The notes: a model not told the origin generated them from the sequence alone. A DNA stretch of 34,301 nt from Amoebophrya sp. AT5.2 (GCA_005223375.1 RXOD01003964.1:1-34301), one strand, 5' to 3'; shown: positions 12,001 to 24,600, numbered from the stretch's first letter. A program made the numbers and translations.

Positions 12001-14885
12001 TGATGGCTCGATGCTACGGTGGCGTTCCGGATGCCCTCGTGCACTTCACTGTCCCCTTCACGTTGTGGCTGGGAGCATTGAACGCGTCGAGAGCACGACG
12101 AGACGGGGGGGCAGAAAACTCACCATTTGTACGGCTTCTCGTTACCGGTGCGGGGGCTCTGGGAACAACGGTGCTGCCCGGGCAAAAAGATTCGTCACTC
12201 ATGGACGCGATAGAAGTCGCAAACAATATTCGGGGATACCATGGGCGTGGACGAGTCTATCAGTGCTCGTGCGGCGAACCGTACGTAGTGGGGGAGTGTG
12301 GAATGACGATGCAACAAGTCGCCTGTCCCGCTTGTGGTCGTCCCATGGGGGGAACGGATCACCGGATGCACCATTCGAACACGGCCGTCGACATGGAGCA
12401 AGCGGCACGGCTGTCAAGCGGATTTTCCAGCGAGGCGGATGTTTCTGCGGAGAACAGCAGCCAGGTTCGCCAAATGACGCCCCTCTCCTGGCGGCTGTCG
12501 CAGATTCTTCTCCTGATTCCGCTGCTGGTGTGTTCACGCAGTCATAGAAACGACGAGTACAAGCGTCGCATCCAAATCCATCTCAACGTTCTCCAAGCTC
12601 TGTTGGGGGGTGTTAGTCCAGAGGATACGGCGAAGGTTCTTGCGCACATTGTTGTTTCCATAGCTAACACGCCGACGCTAACGCAAATTTGCAGTTACCA
12701 CATCCCGCACGGCACCTCGGGAGACAAACCTGCCCGCACTCAAATGGAAGAGGGCTTTACGCGTCTTCTCGCCCGCACCCTGCCAACGATCACCGCAACG
12801 GAAGATGAGCAGCGCCACGCAGGCGTGCAACAGCTACTCGCGGATATGGAAAGGCGCACGCGCAACAACAATGCGCCAACGCCAGCGGCCAACTTTTCTG
12901 ATAAGGCCATTGCCGAGATCGAGAATGTAGCGGAGCGCGAACGCAGATTCGACCTCGCGGCCTTCCCGGTACCGACAAACTGGCCGAATCCGCTGCGACA
13001 GGCGGGCACGGTTCAGGTCATGTCGAATGCGTGGAATGCCATTCCCGAGGAGAACCAGAAACAGCTCGCACTGGCGCGTGCAATGATCACCACGCAGAGC
13101 TTGCAGGAGTACGAAACCCGCATGGCGCCGTTCCCCGATCTCGCTTTGGGGCTTGTGTTTATCTACTGGCGGGCGTACGGCAAAGTGCTGAAGGAACCCG
13201 AGTCTTCGTCCGGCGCAGTTGAGGCCGCGGCAGCGAACGAGAGCCAGATGTCTCTGCGCGACGCGTTTGATGGGACCGAGCCCATACCGCTGAAAAAATT
13301 TGAGTCCGCGTGGAACCATTTTCAGGACGTGCGCGTGCAGTACCAATGCCAGAGCAACGTCGAGATTCCGAAAATGGATTCGGCGAACCGAGAGTCGCCG
13401 TCGTCGTTCGCGCGGCCGTTTTTGCTCGTAGACGGCGACACAGATTCTTACGGCTGGCTGTTACTGAAAGCAATTGTGGAGGATGTTCACAACCCGCTGG
13501 TGGAAGAGCTGTACGGAAAACCTGCCTCGGATGGGAAACTTCCGAACGGCGCGGAAACGAAGGACTTGCGACGGCTGGAACTCTTCGAGCAGCTTCGCGC
13601 CGTAAAGACCGCTGTTAGACGCGGTTCCGCTTTTGACGAAGGATTGTCACCGCCGGCAGCTGGACAAGATCTTTATCGCCGACATCAAACAAGTTCGTTG
13701 GGAGGTTCCGTGCAGGAACCCGCGCGAGGGGAAAAAGCATCATCTTGTCCGATCGACTTCCGACTGCTGAAAGAGCAATTGGAGCATGCGCTCGTGGACG
13801 TCTCGGCGATAAGAGAAGCGGTGCGTGCGGCCGAGCGCGAGTGGTCGTTCCTTTTTTCCGCCGAGACCCCTGTTTCCGGCGATCCGTCTGTGGTGGCGCG
13901 GCACCGGCGCAACCGCTTTGCCATGCTGAACAACGCGTTGAAACTTAAAATGCAGTGGAAAACGCGCACTGCCGCCATTTCGCTGAGCAATCTGCCAGCG
14001 TTTTACTTCCGCCCGTCGTCTGAGGAGGATCTCCTGCGCGCGGCCGAGGTGAAGCACTGGGAAAGTCCGTTGCCGGCCGGGGCAGACGAGGTCATACGGG
14101 CCGCACCGGATGCCGTGAGGCAGAGACTGATCGCAATCGTGCACAATGTGGCGCGCGATCACGACGAGCACTTGACGGGGTCTGCGGGCGTCGCAGGTGT
14201 GGCACAAGCGTCGAACATCGCGTCCCCGGACCAGGTTCTGACGGAAGTGGTCTCTTTGCTGCCCGAGCTAGACAGTAAAGGGATGCTGCTTCAGCTGCGA
14301 CATGTGAATGCGTTGACGAAACTGCTGCGGGAGTCGGGGTCGAGCGATCAAAAGCTTCTCCAGAGCGCGCGCTTGCGCGACTGCTCTGAGCCGCTGACAG
14401 AGCCGCAAAAATCTTTTATCCAAGCGTTCCGAGCGGGTGTGCAAAGTGGGAAGGACGATGAAAATCCTGTCGCGGAGGTCGTCAAGAATTTGAAGCAAGT
14501 TATGGAGAACATCGACGAGAAAACACCGCGGGCCCAGCCATTGGCAGATTGGCTGTTCGAGCTGGACGGCGACCTGCTCGAAAAGGCGATTCCGAAAGGG
14601 TGCACGCTGGGGCAGATTTGTTCAACGTACGGGGCTTTCACAGAAAATCTTGCGGCTGCTGCTGAGCCTGCGGAGCCGAGTGCGCAGGATGTTCCGTCTT
14701 CAGAGTCCGTCAGAAAACACGCGCCGAGCAGCAGCAACGGAAAAAAGAAGGAAACGCTTCTGCCGCCATTGGAAGAGACCAACTCATCGCAACATCGACA
14801 AGAACGGCGGCGAAGAGACGACGAGGAAAAGGGTAGCGGTGGTTCCAGCAGTGGCAACAATGGAAAGCGGAGACGAAGAGGCTGA
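2..14885 (+). CDS. RNF213/mysterin-like giant AAA+ E3 ubiquitin ligase (5'-partial; join 2-6769, 6915-14885)
   Basis: The product is a dynein-like AAA+ motor fused to a ubiquitin-ligase module; in animals RNF213 acts in the cytosol, on lipid droplets and on intracellular pathogens. The reading frame is open from base 2, so the first ATG (65) is probably internal and the N-terminus lies outside the window. Visible product: 4912 residues, close to the roughly 5200 of human RNF213. In order: degenerate P-loops near 350 and 1414, AAA3 Walker A GETGTGKT (1868-1875), Walker B ILDEVNT (D1931/E1932), sensor-1-like ATCNP, AAA4 Walker A GDEGGSKT (2178-2185), Walker B VLEEVG (E2270/E2271), then AAA5/AAA6-like shell, RZ zinc finger (4040-4072) and a basic, low-complexity tail ending NGKRRRRG before TGA. 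The segments following AAA3 and AAA4 keep the family's order and spacing. No Cys-rich RING is seen. Family assignment is firm; ligase activity is inferred. Confidence 0.9.
5579..6100 (+). other. AAA3 nucleotide-binding core of the RNF213-like protein
   Basis: The best-conserved ATPase site. Walker A GETGTGKT is at 5603-5626 after a hydrophobic strand (PIVVLC). Walker B FVILDEVNTS has its acidic pair at 5792-5797. The sensor-1-like strand VCFFATCNP follows near 5890-5920. After it comes FPLSPSL plus a FDALSEDD-like segment, which matches the PLPPSL-WDFGQLS type linker I recall in vertebrate RNF213. All catalytic residues expected of an active AAA+ site are present, so ATP binding and hydrolysis are likely. 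Between Walker A and B the insert is short and not low-complexity, unlike much of the rest of the protein. Confidence 0.88.
6521..7150 (+). other. AAA4 nucleotide-binding core, interrupted by an intron
   Basis: Walker A GDEGGSKT (6533-6556) is the counterpart of the GxPGSSKS-type P-loop of RNF213 AAA4. The Walker B strand IVLEEVGMARDNPSKPLKAL begins at 6945 in the second exon, followed by a sensor-like FVATSNY and then LSNRML. Splicing at 6769/6915 joins the two halves in frame, and the spacing between the AAA3 and AAA4 Walker B glutamates is then 339 residues. The first acidic residue of Walker B is Glu (GAG) where AAA+ proteins normally have Asp; the second, catalytic Glu is kept. Confidence 0.85.
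6770..6914 (+). other. Spliceosomal intron in the RNF213-like gene (145 nt, phase 0)
   Basis: The upstream frame runs into a stop at 6869-6871 and the homologous AAA4 sequence resumes in another frame. Donor GTACGA starts at 6770 and acceptor CCAG ends at 6914, both at phase 0, giving KSKS|VSYQQRQSATIVLEEVG. The second AG at 6925-6926 is also phase 0 and would shorten the exon by four codons. The interval is AT-richer than the exons and has a T-run after the donor and a pyrimidine stretch before the acceptor. Confidence 0.82.
7890..9130 (+). other. AAA5/AAA6-like degenerate shell of the RNF213-like protein
   Basis: The segment GHVLVMLNPSMDVLETLNAV (about residues 2580-2602) followed by SYNCLYESILI and IVIVADASDVEQRYPMALLSRL (about 2706-2727) matches, from memory, the RNF213 region where a VVLLNLQNLYESLYDALN-like strand precedes LIVIEEKDVVYKHFPIPLINRL. 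This block lacks a P-loop, as in the inactive AAA5 of the family. A low-complexity insert of roughly 90 residues (about 7975-8200) lies between the two conserved stretches. A further hydrophobic unit, VVLVDFFGCTLRQMVDF to LVVLCPPLFAARLECRR (8893-9085), probably belongs to AAA6. Confidence 0.7.
12258..12380 (+). other. RZ-type zinc finger (RNF213/ZNFX1 family)
   Basis: The motif reads CSCG, six residues later VGECG, then CPACGRPMGGTDH. Candidate zinc ligands are C4040, C4042, C4051, C4060, C4063 and H4072 of the visible product. The GECG ... CPxCGxxxGGxxH signature is diagnostic for the RZ finger shared by RNF213 and ZNFX1; in RNF213 this finger, not the RING, carries key transfer chemistry. 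The finger lies about 1770 residues after the AAA4 Walker B, comparable to animal RNF213. The first ligand pair is C-x-C, whereas the animal sequences I recall have C-x3-H. Confidence 0.9.
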
Positions 14886-15650
14886 GGCGGGCCGTTGCTG
14901 GTCGTGATTGCGGACAAGCGCAACGGCACCCAACCTCTCAGGAATATACAATGTACACCTTTCTTAGCAACCGGTTCCTGAACGCAGCGAGCGCAATGTG
15001 AGTGCCGCAGATTCCTTGGGGCGACGCAAAATTATCTGAGGACATTGCTGTGTGGCCGCCAGTCGCAGCTTCGGGGCGAATACGAACGAACACGGGGCAG
15101 ATGAAGTTGTCTAGCCTCCTTTCGTCTTTTGCGCACTTGTATTTGAACGTGCAATTTATTGTGGGATTCTGACACTGTTGGCAGTGTTTTCAGCAAGGAC
15201 TTCCGATCGTTCTAAATTGTAAATGCGATGGAGATCATCTTCTTGGTTTCAGCTGTCTATCGTGGACGTGCAGCACGAGCAACCTGTGGCGCCATAGCGC
15301 GGCATCGTTCGTGGTCGAAGAGAGATCGCCCATTCACAAATTACAAATGGTTTTTTGGTCTTTCTGGTCTCAAATGGCTCTAGGGTCTTGCTGCGTCATG
15401 CAAACTTGCCGCGTGATATATGATTGGGTGCATTTCAGCGTCCATTTTTGTGGAAGCAAAAGACGACAAATTGAAATTTATCAGTTGTGCGCGATGATGA
15501 GCACCTCGAAATGATGATGAATCGCGTGCAGGGTTTTCACTGAGTTTTTTTTCTTCGGAAGAGGACCGCGCTTGCGAAATACTTAGATATACCAGGGCAT
15601 AAAGCGAAGTTCTGGAACGACTTGCTTCGTTACGTTGTGTAAAGGAAAAC
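14886..15650. other. Intergenic spacer between the two giant genes
   Basis: 765 bases, clearly AT-richer than the flanking coding sequence. It must hold the 3' UTR of the RNF213-like gene and the promoter/5' UTR of the next gene. I see no AATAAA, no TATA box I would trust, and no RNA gene. It contains a short hairpin (15172-15187), a T-run near 15544-15553 and a GATGATG-type patch around 15494-15520. The 67-codon open frame at 15311-15514 has no supporting feature and is probably chance. Confidence 0.6.
15172..15187. repeat. Small perfect inverted repeat (6-bp stem, 4-nt loop)
   Basis: ACACTG-TTGG-CAGTGT, with one extra possible G-U pair outside (15171/15188), located about 290 bases after the stop of the RNF213-like gene. 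It could be a 3' UTR hairpin, but a stem this short is expected by chance. Confidence 0.3.
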
Positions 15651-18600
15651 ATGGGGCGCATTAAGGCTGCGCGGGGTAAAAAGAATCGCCACGCAGACGA
15701 CGCCAGCGATGAAGAGGTGGTGGTCTCGCAGCAGCAGGATTTTTCCGCGGGGCCTCCGGCTATGAAGCGGCAGAAGGCAGCGGCATCTGCGAACCCGAAA
15801 GCTTCTCCGCGGTCGTCTCCTGCGGTGTCGTCTTCGTCTTCGACGTCCAAGACTAGTCATGGCAAACCTTCCGCGCAACAGCCCAGCGCGTTTGCCCTCG
15901 ATGACAGGGGCGACGTCGACATGGGTGATGCGGATTTAGCGGAAGACGCAGAGGACGAGGACGAAGCCGGCGAGTTGCCGGACATCCCACGCCGTTCGCA
16001 GCGCGCTCACAGCTCCGCCCACCCACAGGTTTCCCCATCGAGCAGTGCGGGCAGCTTCGTCGGTCTTGGCGGAAGCGGTAACATTGCCGCGGCGGCAGGA
16101 GGGCGGACGATCAAGACGAGTAGGGCCGGCAGTCAGCTTTTGGAGCTGCTTCAGCAAAACAAAAAGCAGTTTTCGTTTGCTCTGGCGGCCATTCGAGTGC
16201 ACGAGAAGCGGATGGAGTTCATCTTGCAGAGCTGCGGAATGGGAGACGACGTGGAGGAGGCCATGGGATACTGGAAACAGGAGATCCAGGATTTTTCCTG
16301 GGAAGATCTGGATCTGGAGACGCAGAAGAAAATCATGAAGCAAAACTTCATGCTCAGCAACGTGCAGAAAAGCACGGCACACTTGGTACTGCGATTTTGT
16401 TAAATTTGCTTTTGCGTTGTGTCATTCGGGGAAATTAGGGCGAGGTCCACAGAGGCGATAACTCGAATTGAACTTTCAAAATTTGTTAAAGCCGTGATCT
16501 ACATGTCCAGCGCTACGAGATGCTCCGCAGTCTGGGGAAGGACTTCATGGCACTGACGATGCGAAAGTCGCGGGACGAGGCGATCGTGAAACGCCTGAAT
16601 AAGGATCTGATTGCCGCAAACGTGATGCCTCCTCAAAGGGCGGAGAACTGGCGCATGAGCAATCTGCGGAACCAGACAGAAGAAGCGAAGCAGGACCGGC
16701 TGAAAACGCACTACGAGCAGATGCAAAACGGATTTGGATTCTGCTCGAAGGAGTTCTGCAAGAGCAATAAATCGGGAGAGATGAGCATTGACTCCCTCTA
16801 CCTGTCGACGCTGGCCACGCACGTGCAGCGGCTTTTGCGCGACTTCGCTGCGGAACATCACGCGACGGCGCAACAAGAAACGGAAGAAGACGGGGAACTG
16901 TGCGACAACCTCGATACACCTCATTCGTGGCTTCTCTCTGTGGTTGATCACGTGCCGGCTTTCTTTAGCGAGGAGGTGCGCACGGCCCTAAAAGCGGCAG
17001 CAGCGCTGTACAAAAAGGCGGAAGCCGTCAACAGACGGGTAAAGTCGGAAATCAAAGAAGCGCTTAAACAGGCTGCGGAGCAGGGGCCAGGACCCGCTGC
17101 GGCGCGCCTCTTCGGAGGGTCTGCGTCGTCAGCATTTTCTACAGGAAACAGCACTGGTGGTACAACTGGATCAGGGCTGGCGAAGCAACTTTTGTCTCCG
17201 GTCTCAAAAGCAACGCCCGACTATCAAGCCACCTGCGATTTCGAGAGTTTCTTAGTGCTGCTCTTCGACGATCATCTTCGGAAGAAGGGCAAGCAGCGCA
17301 ACATGCAGAGCAAGGACTCCGAGAGCGATGATTATGCCGCGTTGCAAGGGAATCCGGTGGATTTCGCGCAGATAAAGGAGGCTCTTTCGGCCGCACCTCC
17401 GGACGACAGCGACCCACTTCGTTCTCATCCGGATCTTCCGGAATGGCTGGACTGGGTCATGAAATTGCAGGCCGAGCCGCAGATGCTCGATCAACTCACT
17501 CCCGGCGACGTCAAGAAGGTTCTCGTTGCTCTGCAATACTGCTGGGAGGAGTCACCACACCACCGCAACAAAGCTTTTCCGTCACCGCTGGAAAAGAACT
17601 TTGATGTCGTCGACGGCAGAGTGAAAGTAGCGCACGATAGCAAGCTGCATGACCATCTCCGAACTTTCTTCCAGCGCAATGCCAAATCCGCCCAGCTCGC
17701 TTCGCAGGCAAGTGAGAAAAGCTGCTTGCTCGACGTGCTCACCAACTTCAATCCCGACCCGACAGATAAGGGCTACGCGCGCGGCGAGATCATCACGCGC
17801 GGCGGCTCTACGCAGAAGAAACGCGTCCTCGTGTTCGGTCGTTGTCCGACCGGAACTGCCGCCGAGCACGAGTCGCCGGTCGTGCGCACGAGCATTCCCT
17901 TCGACCCGCTGGGCGGCGAGAAGGGCGAGGTCCAGTACGAGGTGCGGGAAATCGGGCTCAAGCTCGGCGGCAAGTACGTACAATTTGAGCCGCGCGAGAA
18001 CGACCTCGAGAACCACGGCACCAAGCACCACGACCGGTACTGGAAGTGGGTTTCCGACGCCGAGCTGAACGAATCCGGCAAGCCTCTGGGTGAGGTGCTC
18101 GAGACCGAGGGCTTCACGCATTTGAAGCTGTATTTTCCCGCTGACGAAGAACCGGTAGAGATCTCGCTGCGGAACCCGTCTGAATACGTCGTGGACAACG
18201 CGAACTTCCAGGTGGTTTCGTCTCAGCCCGTGAACTCGAGTTGCGCTGCAACTGGGGTGGCGTTTCGGCGCTTTTTGGTGCAGATCGGACAGGACCTCAA
18301 GCTGCCAGAGGTTTTTACGGCCGACAGCAAGGGCTTCCTCGAGAGCGGCAGCGTGTTGGCGGCGTTGTTCGGGATTTACGTCGCGAACAAGCAGGGGTCG
18401 CAAGTGCTGAAGCTGGAGAAGGACGTGCTGCAGCAACACCAGGACCTGCTGCACACGAGCTCGCTGCGGCTCTTCTACCTGATCGCGGACCGGTTTAAAG
18501 AAGAGGTGGCGGCGTACTGGCGGAAGGTACTGCAACTGGAAGACCCGAATTTCACACCGGAAAAGGACGAAAAGGAACGCCGCGAACTAGTCGTCGCAAT

Positions 18601-21600
18601 GCTCTCGAAGACGGGTGCGCGGTTTCACGCAACGGTGTTGAACCAAAACGACGCAGGAAAACTGTTCGAGTGGCTGCGAGAAACAAAGCATTCAGTATTC
18701 GCTGATTTTTTCATTTGCACCTCTATGGTTTTGACAAGTGGGCGAACTACGTAGCAAGCTCACATTGTTTTGGTCTGGAAATAACTGATTTTTCCTTGGT
18801 ATTGCTTTTCCACGAACTTTCCAGGTTGAGTTCATTTCTGTGGAGAAATCGAATTTCGACGCGACGCTGAAGGGCATCGACAAGTACTTGCCGAACACTT
18901 GTATGACGTTCCTGAGCATCGAAATCACCTCTCCCCTTGACGCGGACCAGCTGAAGCAGCTTTTACGGAAGACATCGCAGGGCGTGTGCCTACGGGTGGT
19001 GCTGGTGGAGTCGCCACTGCTTGTGTCTACACTGCTCGGAATGGACGCGAGTGAGCCTCTGTTTAAGCTCACGGAGAGCCTCTTGCGGCAGCACCACCGC
19101 CAGGAGCGTCGTGCTGGCGGCACCGAGAACGGAACGCTGTATCGTAAAACGAGCGCTGTGGGCGGTGTCACGCATAATCTGGACGGAGTGGTGGAAAAGA
19201 TTTTGGTGAAGTGCCAGATGAAGCAAGAATGTACAGCCCGTCGTAGTGCGGTGGAGGAGGCGGGCAACCCAGGGGGCAGTGCGACGGACGGGTTTGCATC
19301 CGACGAACTTGGCGACGACGGTGGGGTGCAGGCAATGGATATCGATTTTGATGGCCAGCAGTCGCGCGGGATAATGAATGTTGCAGAATCAGCTCCGATG
19401 GGCAGTGCGGCGGTGAAGAGGATACGCGACGACGTGACCGGTCTCGTGGAAAATCAAAGTGAGTGCTGGATGGACGGCGTTCGAGCTTGGCGCGATACTC
19501 TCGATTTCACGCGGGGCCCTTTGCTGCAGCACGACCGGCCAACAAGGATGCGCGCTTTTGTCTTTCTTCGGGCAGCGGACGTGGGCGGCGTAATATGTCG
19601 TCTGGAGCGAGAACTTGACGTGGACGCTGACTTTCACTTGATCGACGGCCAGGATACGGAGAAGGTGAAATTTCTGAATGTCGAAATCCTGGACAACTTT
19701 CGAATGGCCGATCTGGAAGACGATGACGATGTCGATTTCGAAGGTGACGACTTCGGTCGGCTGTCTGGCACATTCGACGCCGGTACCTCCAACCAGCTTC
19801 CTCGTGGTAGTTCCTTGAACGCATACAACCTCCAATCCCCGCGCGGCGTCTCCGCGGCCGACGAAGGACAGAACTTGTCTGACGAAGTTCATGCGGAGCT
19901 TCTGGGTCCCTCGACCTCTTCGAGACGCAGAAACGGCAGCAGCTTTCCCACCGTGGTTTTGTACAACACTGCTATGTTTTCGGACCGGAAGGACGTCATC
20001 GACGTGATATCGAGGTGCCTGCGCAGCAGCATTCGGCTAATCGTGGTGGAACGCGAACGAATGGCGGATTTAGAGGTCGTGGAGGTGGCCGGAAGGGAGA
20101 GGGCGTGGATATGTACGCCGATGGTGCTCAACGTACGCACATCTCGCTCTGAAATCGAGGAGCTCCTAGCGAAGACACAGAACAGCGAGCCGTTGCGGCA
20201 AAGGGCCGAAGCCGTTTTTATCGCACTTCGTCTGATCCTGGGTTCGTCCAGGGTGACGCGACGTTTACTACACAACAACGGAGACGCTCCGATTGTGGAT
20301 TTCGCGCAACTGGAGGGGGGCCATGAGCACAACGAGAGCGCATTGAAGAAGGTTTTGTGCGAATTGCAACTCGCAGCGGCGGCGTCAACCGGAGGGTCTT
20401 CGGGCTCCTCGGAAAACGGTGGGAAGAGCAACCGAAAGGGGGGTCTCCAGCGGGCGCAGTGCTTCCTCAGCGAGACAGCGCTTGGTGTGCGAAGCGGCGT
20501 GCGGACGGTGATGGCTCCCAGCGGCACAAACGACAAGGACAGCGCCAATCATTTGGGGGGCAGGGCCGCCCGGTCGCCGTGCGCCGACCTAGGACACTTT
20601 GTCGGCTCTGCGGTGGCAAAGATTATCGTCGACCGATCCTCCGAAGGCTACTCCGGCAATTCCTCGAGCGTCATGCGCGTAACGGGCGCGGGCGGGCGGC
20701 AGTATGATTCAAGCCTCATCCCGACATTCGAGGAGTACTGCTTGCATTCGGCCGCCTTTCGTCTGCTTCCACAGCGGGAGCGAATTCGCTTGTGGCTGTG
20801 CGAGCTCTCAATGGCCAGCACGAATTCGCACGCGGAGGCCGTCGCCGAGGCCCTCAGCGTGGCCACGCAGCTCTTCAGCCGGTGCGAAAGCAATACACAC
20901 TCTAACTCGCTCGTGCCGCTATTAGAGCAGAGCCACAGCAAGAGGAAGGCAGCCGGCGGAGCAGCAAAGAGTGTGCCGCCAAGCTTTGTAGGCATCGCAA
21001 ACCTGGACATCGATCCGCGCAAGGCAGAGACGGTGCTGAAACGGGCAGCAAGCGGTGACGATTTGAATTGGGAGAACCTGAGCGAGAAGTGGAAAGAATC
21101 CACCGACATTCCGCACGTGACCCTGATGCAAATGCTCCAAACATCGCCGCACCTTCTCAAGATCTTGTTCTGCTTTTCGCCGGCGCGACTCATCAAGATG
21201 GCGGACCTGGAACTGAACATCGACGTTGCAGCCGACGAAGGCAGTTCAATAACAGGTTACGGGGAAGAAGGAGGCGACAGGGCAATGCGCGTCTCCAACC
21301 GGGGCGAGGGAGCGTCCTTTGCGGATCAGCACGGGGATGCGCTTTGTCGTGTTCACGAGGCATGGGAGCAAGAGGACAGTTCCATCGAGCAGATGCGGGC
21401 CCGCCGGATCCTCCTCAACCTGTTGGACCACATGTTGGACATTAACGAGCTTTTCAGTTCCGGCATTGTAGAGCATCCGGAAGCACGGGTCAAGTGGGTC
21501 GTGCTGAAGTGGATTCTGTGGACGAGGCTGCCGGGACCTGCGTTGAACACGTTCAAGGCAGAGTGCGACTTCCTCACGCCCGGCGACGCGGATCTACTTC

Positions 21601-24600
21601 TCTCCGAGGAGAACGGACTGAAACTAACCTTCGGGGGCAACGGCGAACTCATCACGCGTCTCTGCGAAATCATGTTTGAGCGCGACGGGCCCAGAAACAT
21701 CCTCAGCTCCATTCCGGAGGTAGAGAGTTACTTCCTGAAGCAGAAGTGGGACCGCCTACGCCCAGCCGCATCGAACGGCGTTGAGGCTGAGCCCGGGCCC
21801 TTTCCGGAGGTAATGGGCGCAGTCGTGATCGACTTGCTCAGCAACGCCAATTATCGCGCAGACTTGCGAGACCGGCACCGGGGGCAGTCGCTTTTCGCCC
21901 ATCCGTCGTTTGTAGCCTTGTTCGACTTTATCGCCTGCGGCGCGGAGGCGTGGGCCATGGGCGGTGGAAACCAACGCAACAACCGTCCAGCGCCGCTCAC
22001 GCCTCCCGGCACGCTTTTCTCCACGCAGGCGTTCGTCGCACTGCTCCGCACGATCGCCATGCCGACAAATGAGGTGATGAAGGCGGTGGTTCGCGATTTG
22101 CTGCCACAGTGCTCCGAAACGGACCTGACGACCGTGCTGAACAGCCTGGACGCGGACCCGAGCACGCGCGGCCGACTTGTCGTTCCGCTGCTGGAGGCAC
22201 TGGCAGCAGAAGATGAGGAATCTGCGGAGCGTCTGGGGATTGCAGAAAAACTGGACCTGTGTAACAATGCCTCCGTCGTGCTCGTTTACAAGTGTCTGCA
22301 AAAGAAAAGCCTCACGCCTTTCTTCGAAACCAAAAACGGTGACGCGTCGACGCGGCTTTCGCTACCGTGCGAGAGCTCGCCGCCCATTCGGAACCTCTAC
22401 ATCGATTACTTCGCGGAGCCGGAGCGTTCGTTGCGCGAAGAAAACTACTGCGGCAAGTATCACAGCGTGTATCTGACGGACGACGCTCGGCGCGCGATTT
22501 TGAAGGACCTGCACAACCGATATGAGGGTCTCGACGAATCAAAGCGCAAGAAACTGTGCGACAGCGCCGCGAAGGGTCTCTACTGGCACTGCGCGGTACG
22601 GAACCCCACGACGCACTTCGCAGAGGAGTTTTGGCCGACGCAAGCGGACTCGAGCGCGTTCAGGACGGTGCTGCACGATAGCGACGCACGCTTCTACGAC
22701 AGGTGCTGCGAGGCGGACAGACGGTTTCTTTCCGTTTTCGCGAATTTCCTGGTGCAGCCGCACACGCTGGAACTGTCTGTATTCAACGCGTTTGCAGATA
22801 AGATGGGCTGGTTCCACGACGAGGGAGCGCAGACGGGGAAGCTGCTGGAAGAGACGTACTTGATCGGACAAGAGGACAACGATTGGTACCCACCGTATTA
22901 TCTGCGAGTAGCCTTCCGCCCGTTGCCGGAAAGTGCCAAGAAGACCCTGTTGTTCGCGGCCAGGGGGAAAGTAGTTTCTCCAAAGGATGCGGGAAGTCTC
23001 GTGACGAGGTTCATGGCGCGCGTGTCCGAGGGTGTCTCAGTGCAGACGGTGGTGCACAACCTGCAACTTTTTCTTGGATGGGCGAAGACCGATGAGCATT
23101 CTGAGCTGAATATTTTGGTGGAAGGCAACCTGGATAGGAATCTCAACGGCATGTGCATTCTTGCTTGGTTTATCGCCGCGGGCTTGAAGCAGAACGAGCT
23201 CCGCGATTTGTTACCAGCACAATCGCACGGTAGCTTTAACACTTTCTGGAGCGAGCTCGCAGGAATGGTCGAAAACTGGGCGGAAAGGACGTCCTGCGTT
23301 CTTGTTCCGTACCCGACGTACCTCAACCTCACGTACGTCGAAGACGCCGCTGACGTCCCGATGTTCCGGCTTCGTGCGGAGAGCCTTAACGTGACCGAGC
23401 AGCGGATCAACTCAATCATTCAAAATCTGCAGTTGCAGCTACCGCTGGTAAGCAAACAAGATCTTTGCGTGGAGCGGCCGAGCGCCGACGGACGCAGTGC
23501 GGCGCTGGAAGAGGGCCCTCGATTTCATGCGATCCAAGAGGACCTGCCGTATTCATGCGGTAAAAGGTTCGCGCGGATGGCGGCTGCAATCATGCCTGCT
23601 GCGGGTGGGGAAAACGTTTATGACACGAAAAATCTTGTGCGCCAATTTTCGGTGATACCCAGTTTTACAGGGGCACTGAAGAGCTGCAAGACGGTGGACA
23701 CGGCGTCGCGAAGACGCGCACAAAACGAAAGTGAGGACTATAAACGAGAAGTGAAGCGGTTTTTCAGCAGATTCGTCGCCGGGTTATCGGAGGAAGTCCA
23801 GAATGCGATGAAAGACAAGTGCGCGGCACTTGCATTTGACGCGTTTTTTCTGCTCTTTGGCGTAACTCCGCAGAATCTGGGTCTGGAGATATTTTGCCTC
23901 GGCGAGCTGTATTCGCAGCAAAGCATGAAGGTGAGTTCTCAAGCACGCGAAGAAATCCAATGGATGAGCGACCACGTGTGGAACAAGGACGCACTCGCGC
24001 AGGAGTTCAAGATTATCGGCAAGCGTTTAAAGCAAGTGGTTGACAAGTGCGGGTGCACTTTCCCCTTGCGGCGCAACGCCGACTCCAATTTCAAATTCGT
24101 CGGCAGCATTTTAACGTCCCCCGACTTCAACGCCGCGAACCACGCGCCGGGCTATTTGCGGTCTGCAGACAGCTTTCTGAATGCCGCTGCGGATTTTGAG
24201 TCGAGGAAGAAGGTTGCGCAACAAACCCGTTCTGCAGACGCGTCTGGCTCAGCTTCTTCCGCCGCTGCGGACCAAGCGAAGGCGGGTAAGCGCGGCAAGA
24301 AGCAAGCGAAGCAACAGGAGCCGCGCAGGGGCGCTCCGGTTTACACCGGTGCCGCCCTGGCTTCCGACCGGGCGCAGGAGGACGACCCCAGCGCAAGCGA
24401 CCAGAGTGCAGCCAAGCTGTTGCGCGACTACGAGGCGCTGCCCGAGTTCTTCACTAGCGGGCGCAAAGACGACCGCGGCGCGGAGGGAAGTGGAGTGCTG
24501 CTCTCGCGTGGAGCGCACGACGTCGAGGCAACCACTTTGTCGTTCAAGAACAGCGCGGCGCAACGCTTGACGATCGACTGCGGGAGCTTTCTCAGTATCG

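Noticed and set aside
15311..15514. 67-codon open frame in the first spacer
   Set aside because: Short, Cys/Trp/Phe-rich from T-rich DNA, with no motif and no good start context.
15651..18754. Three independent genes instead of one (250, 744 and 3767 codons)
   Set aside because: Short AT-rich gaps have GT-AG ends at matching phase, the first two pieces have no termination context, and the third piece begins with GTG rather than ATG. A spliced single gene is simpler.
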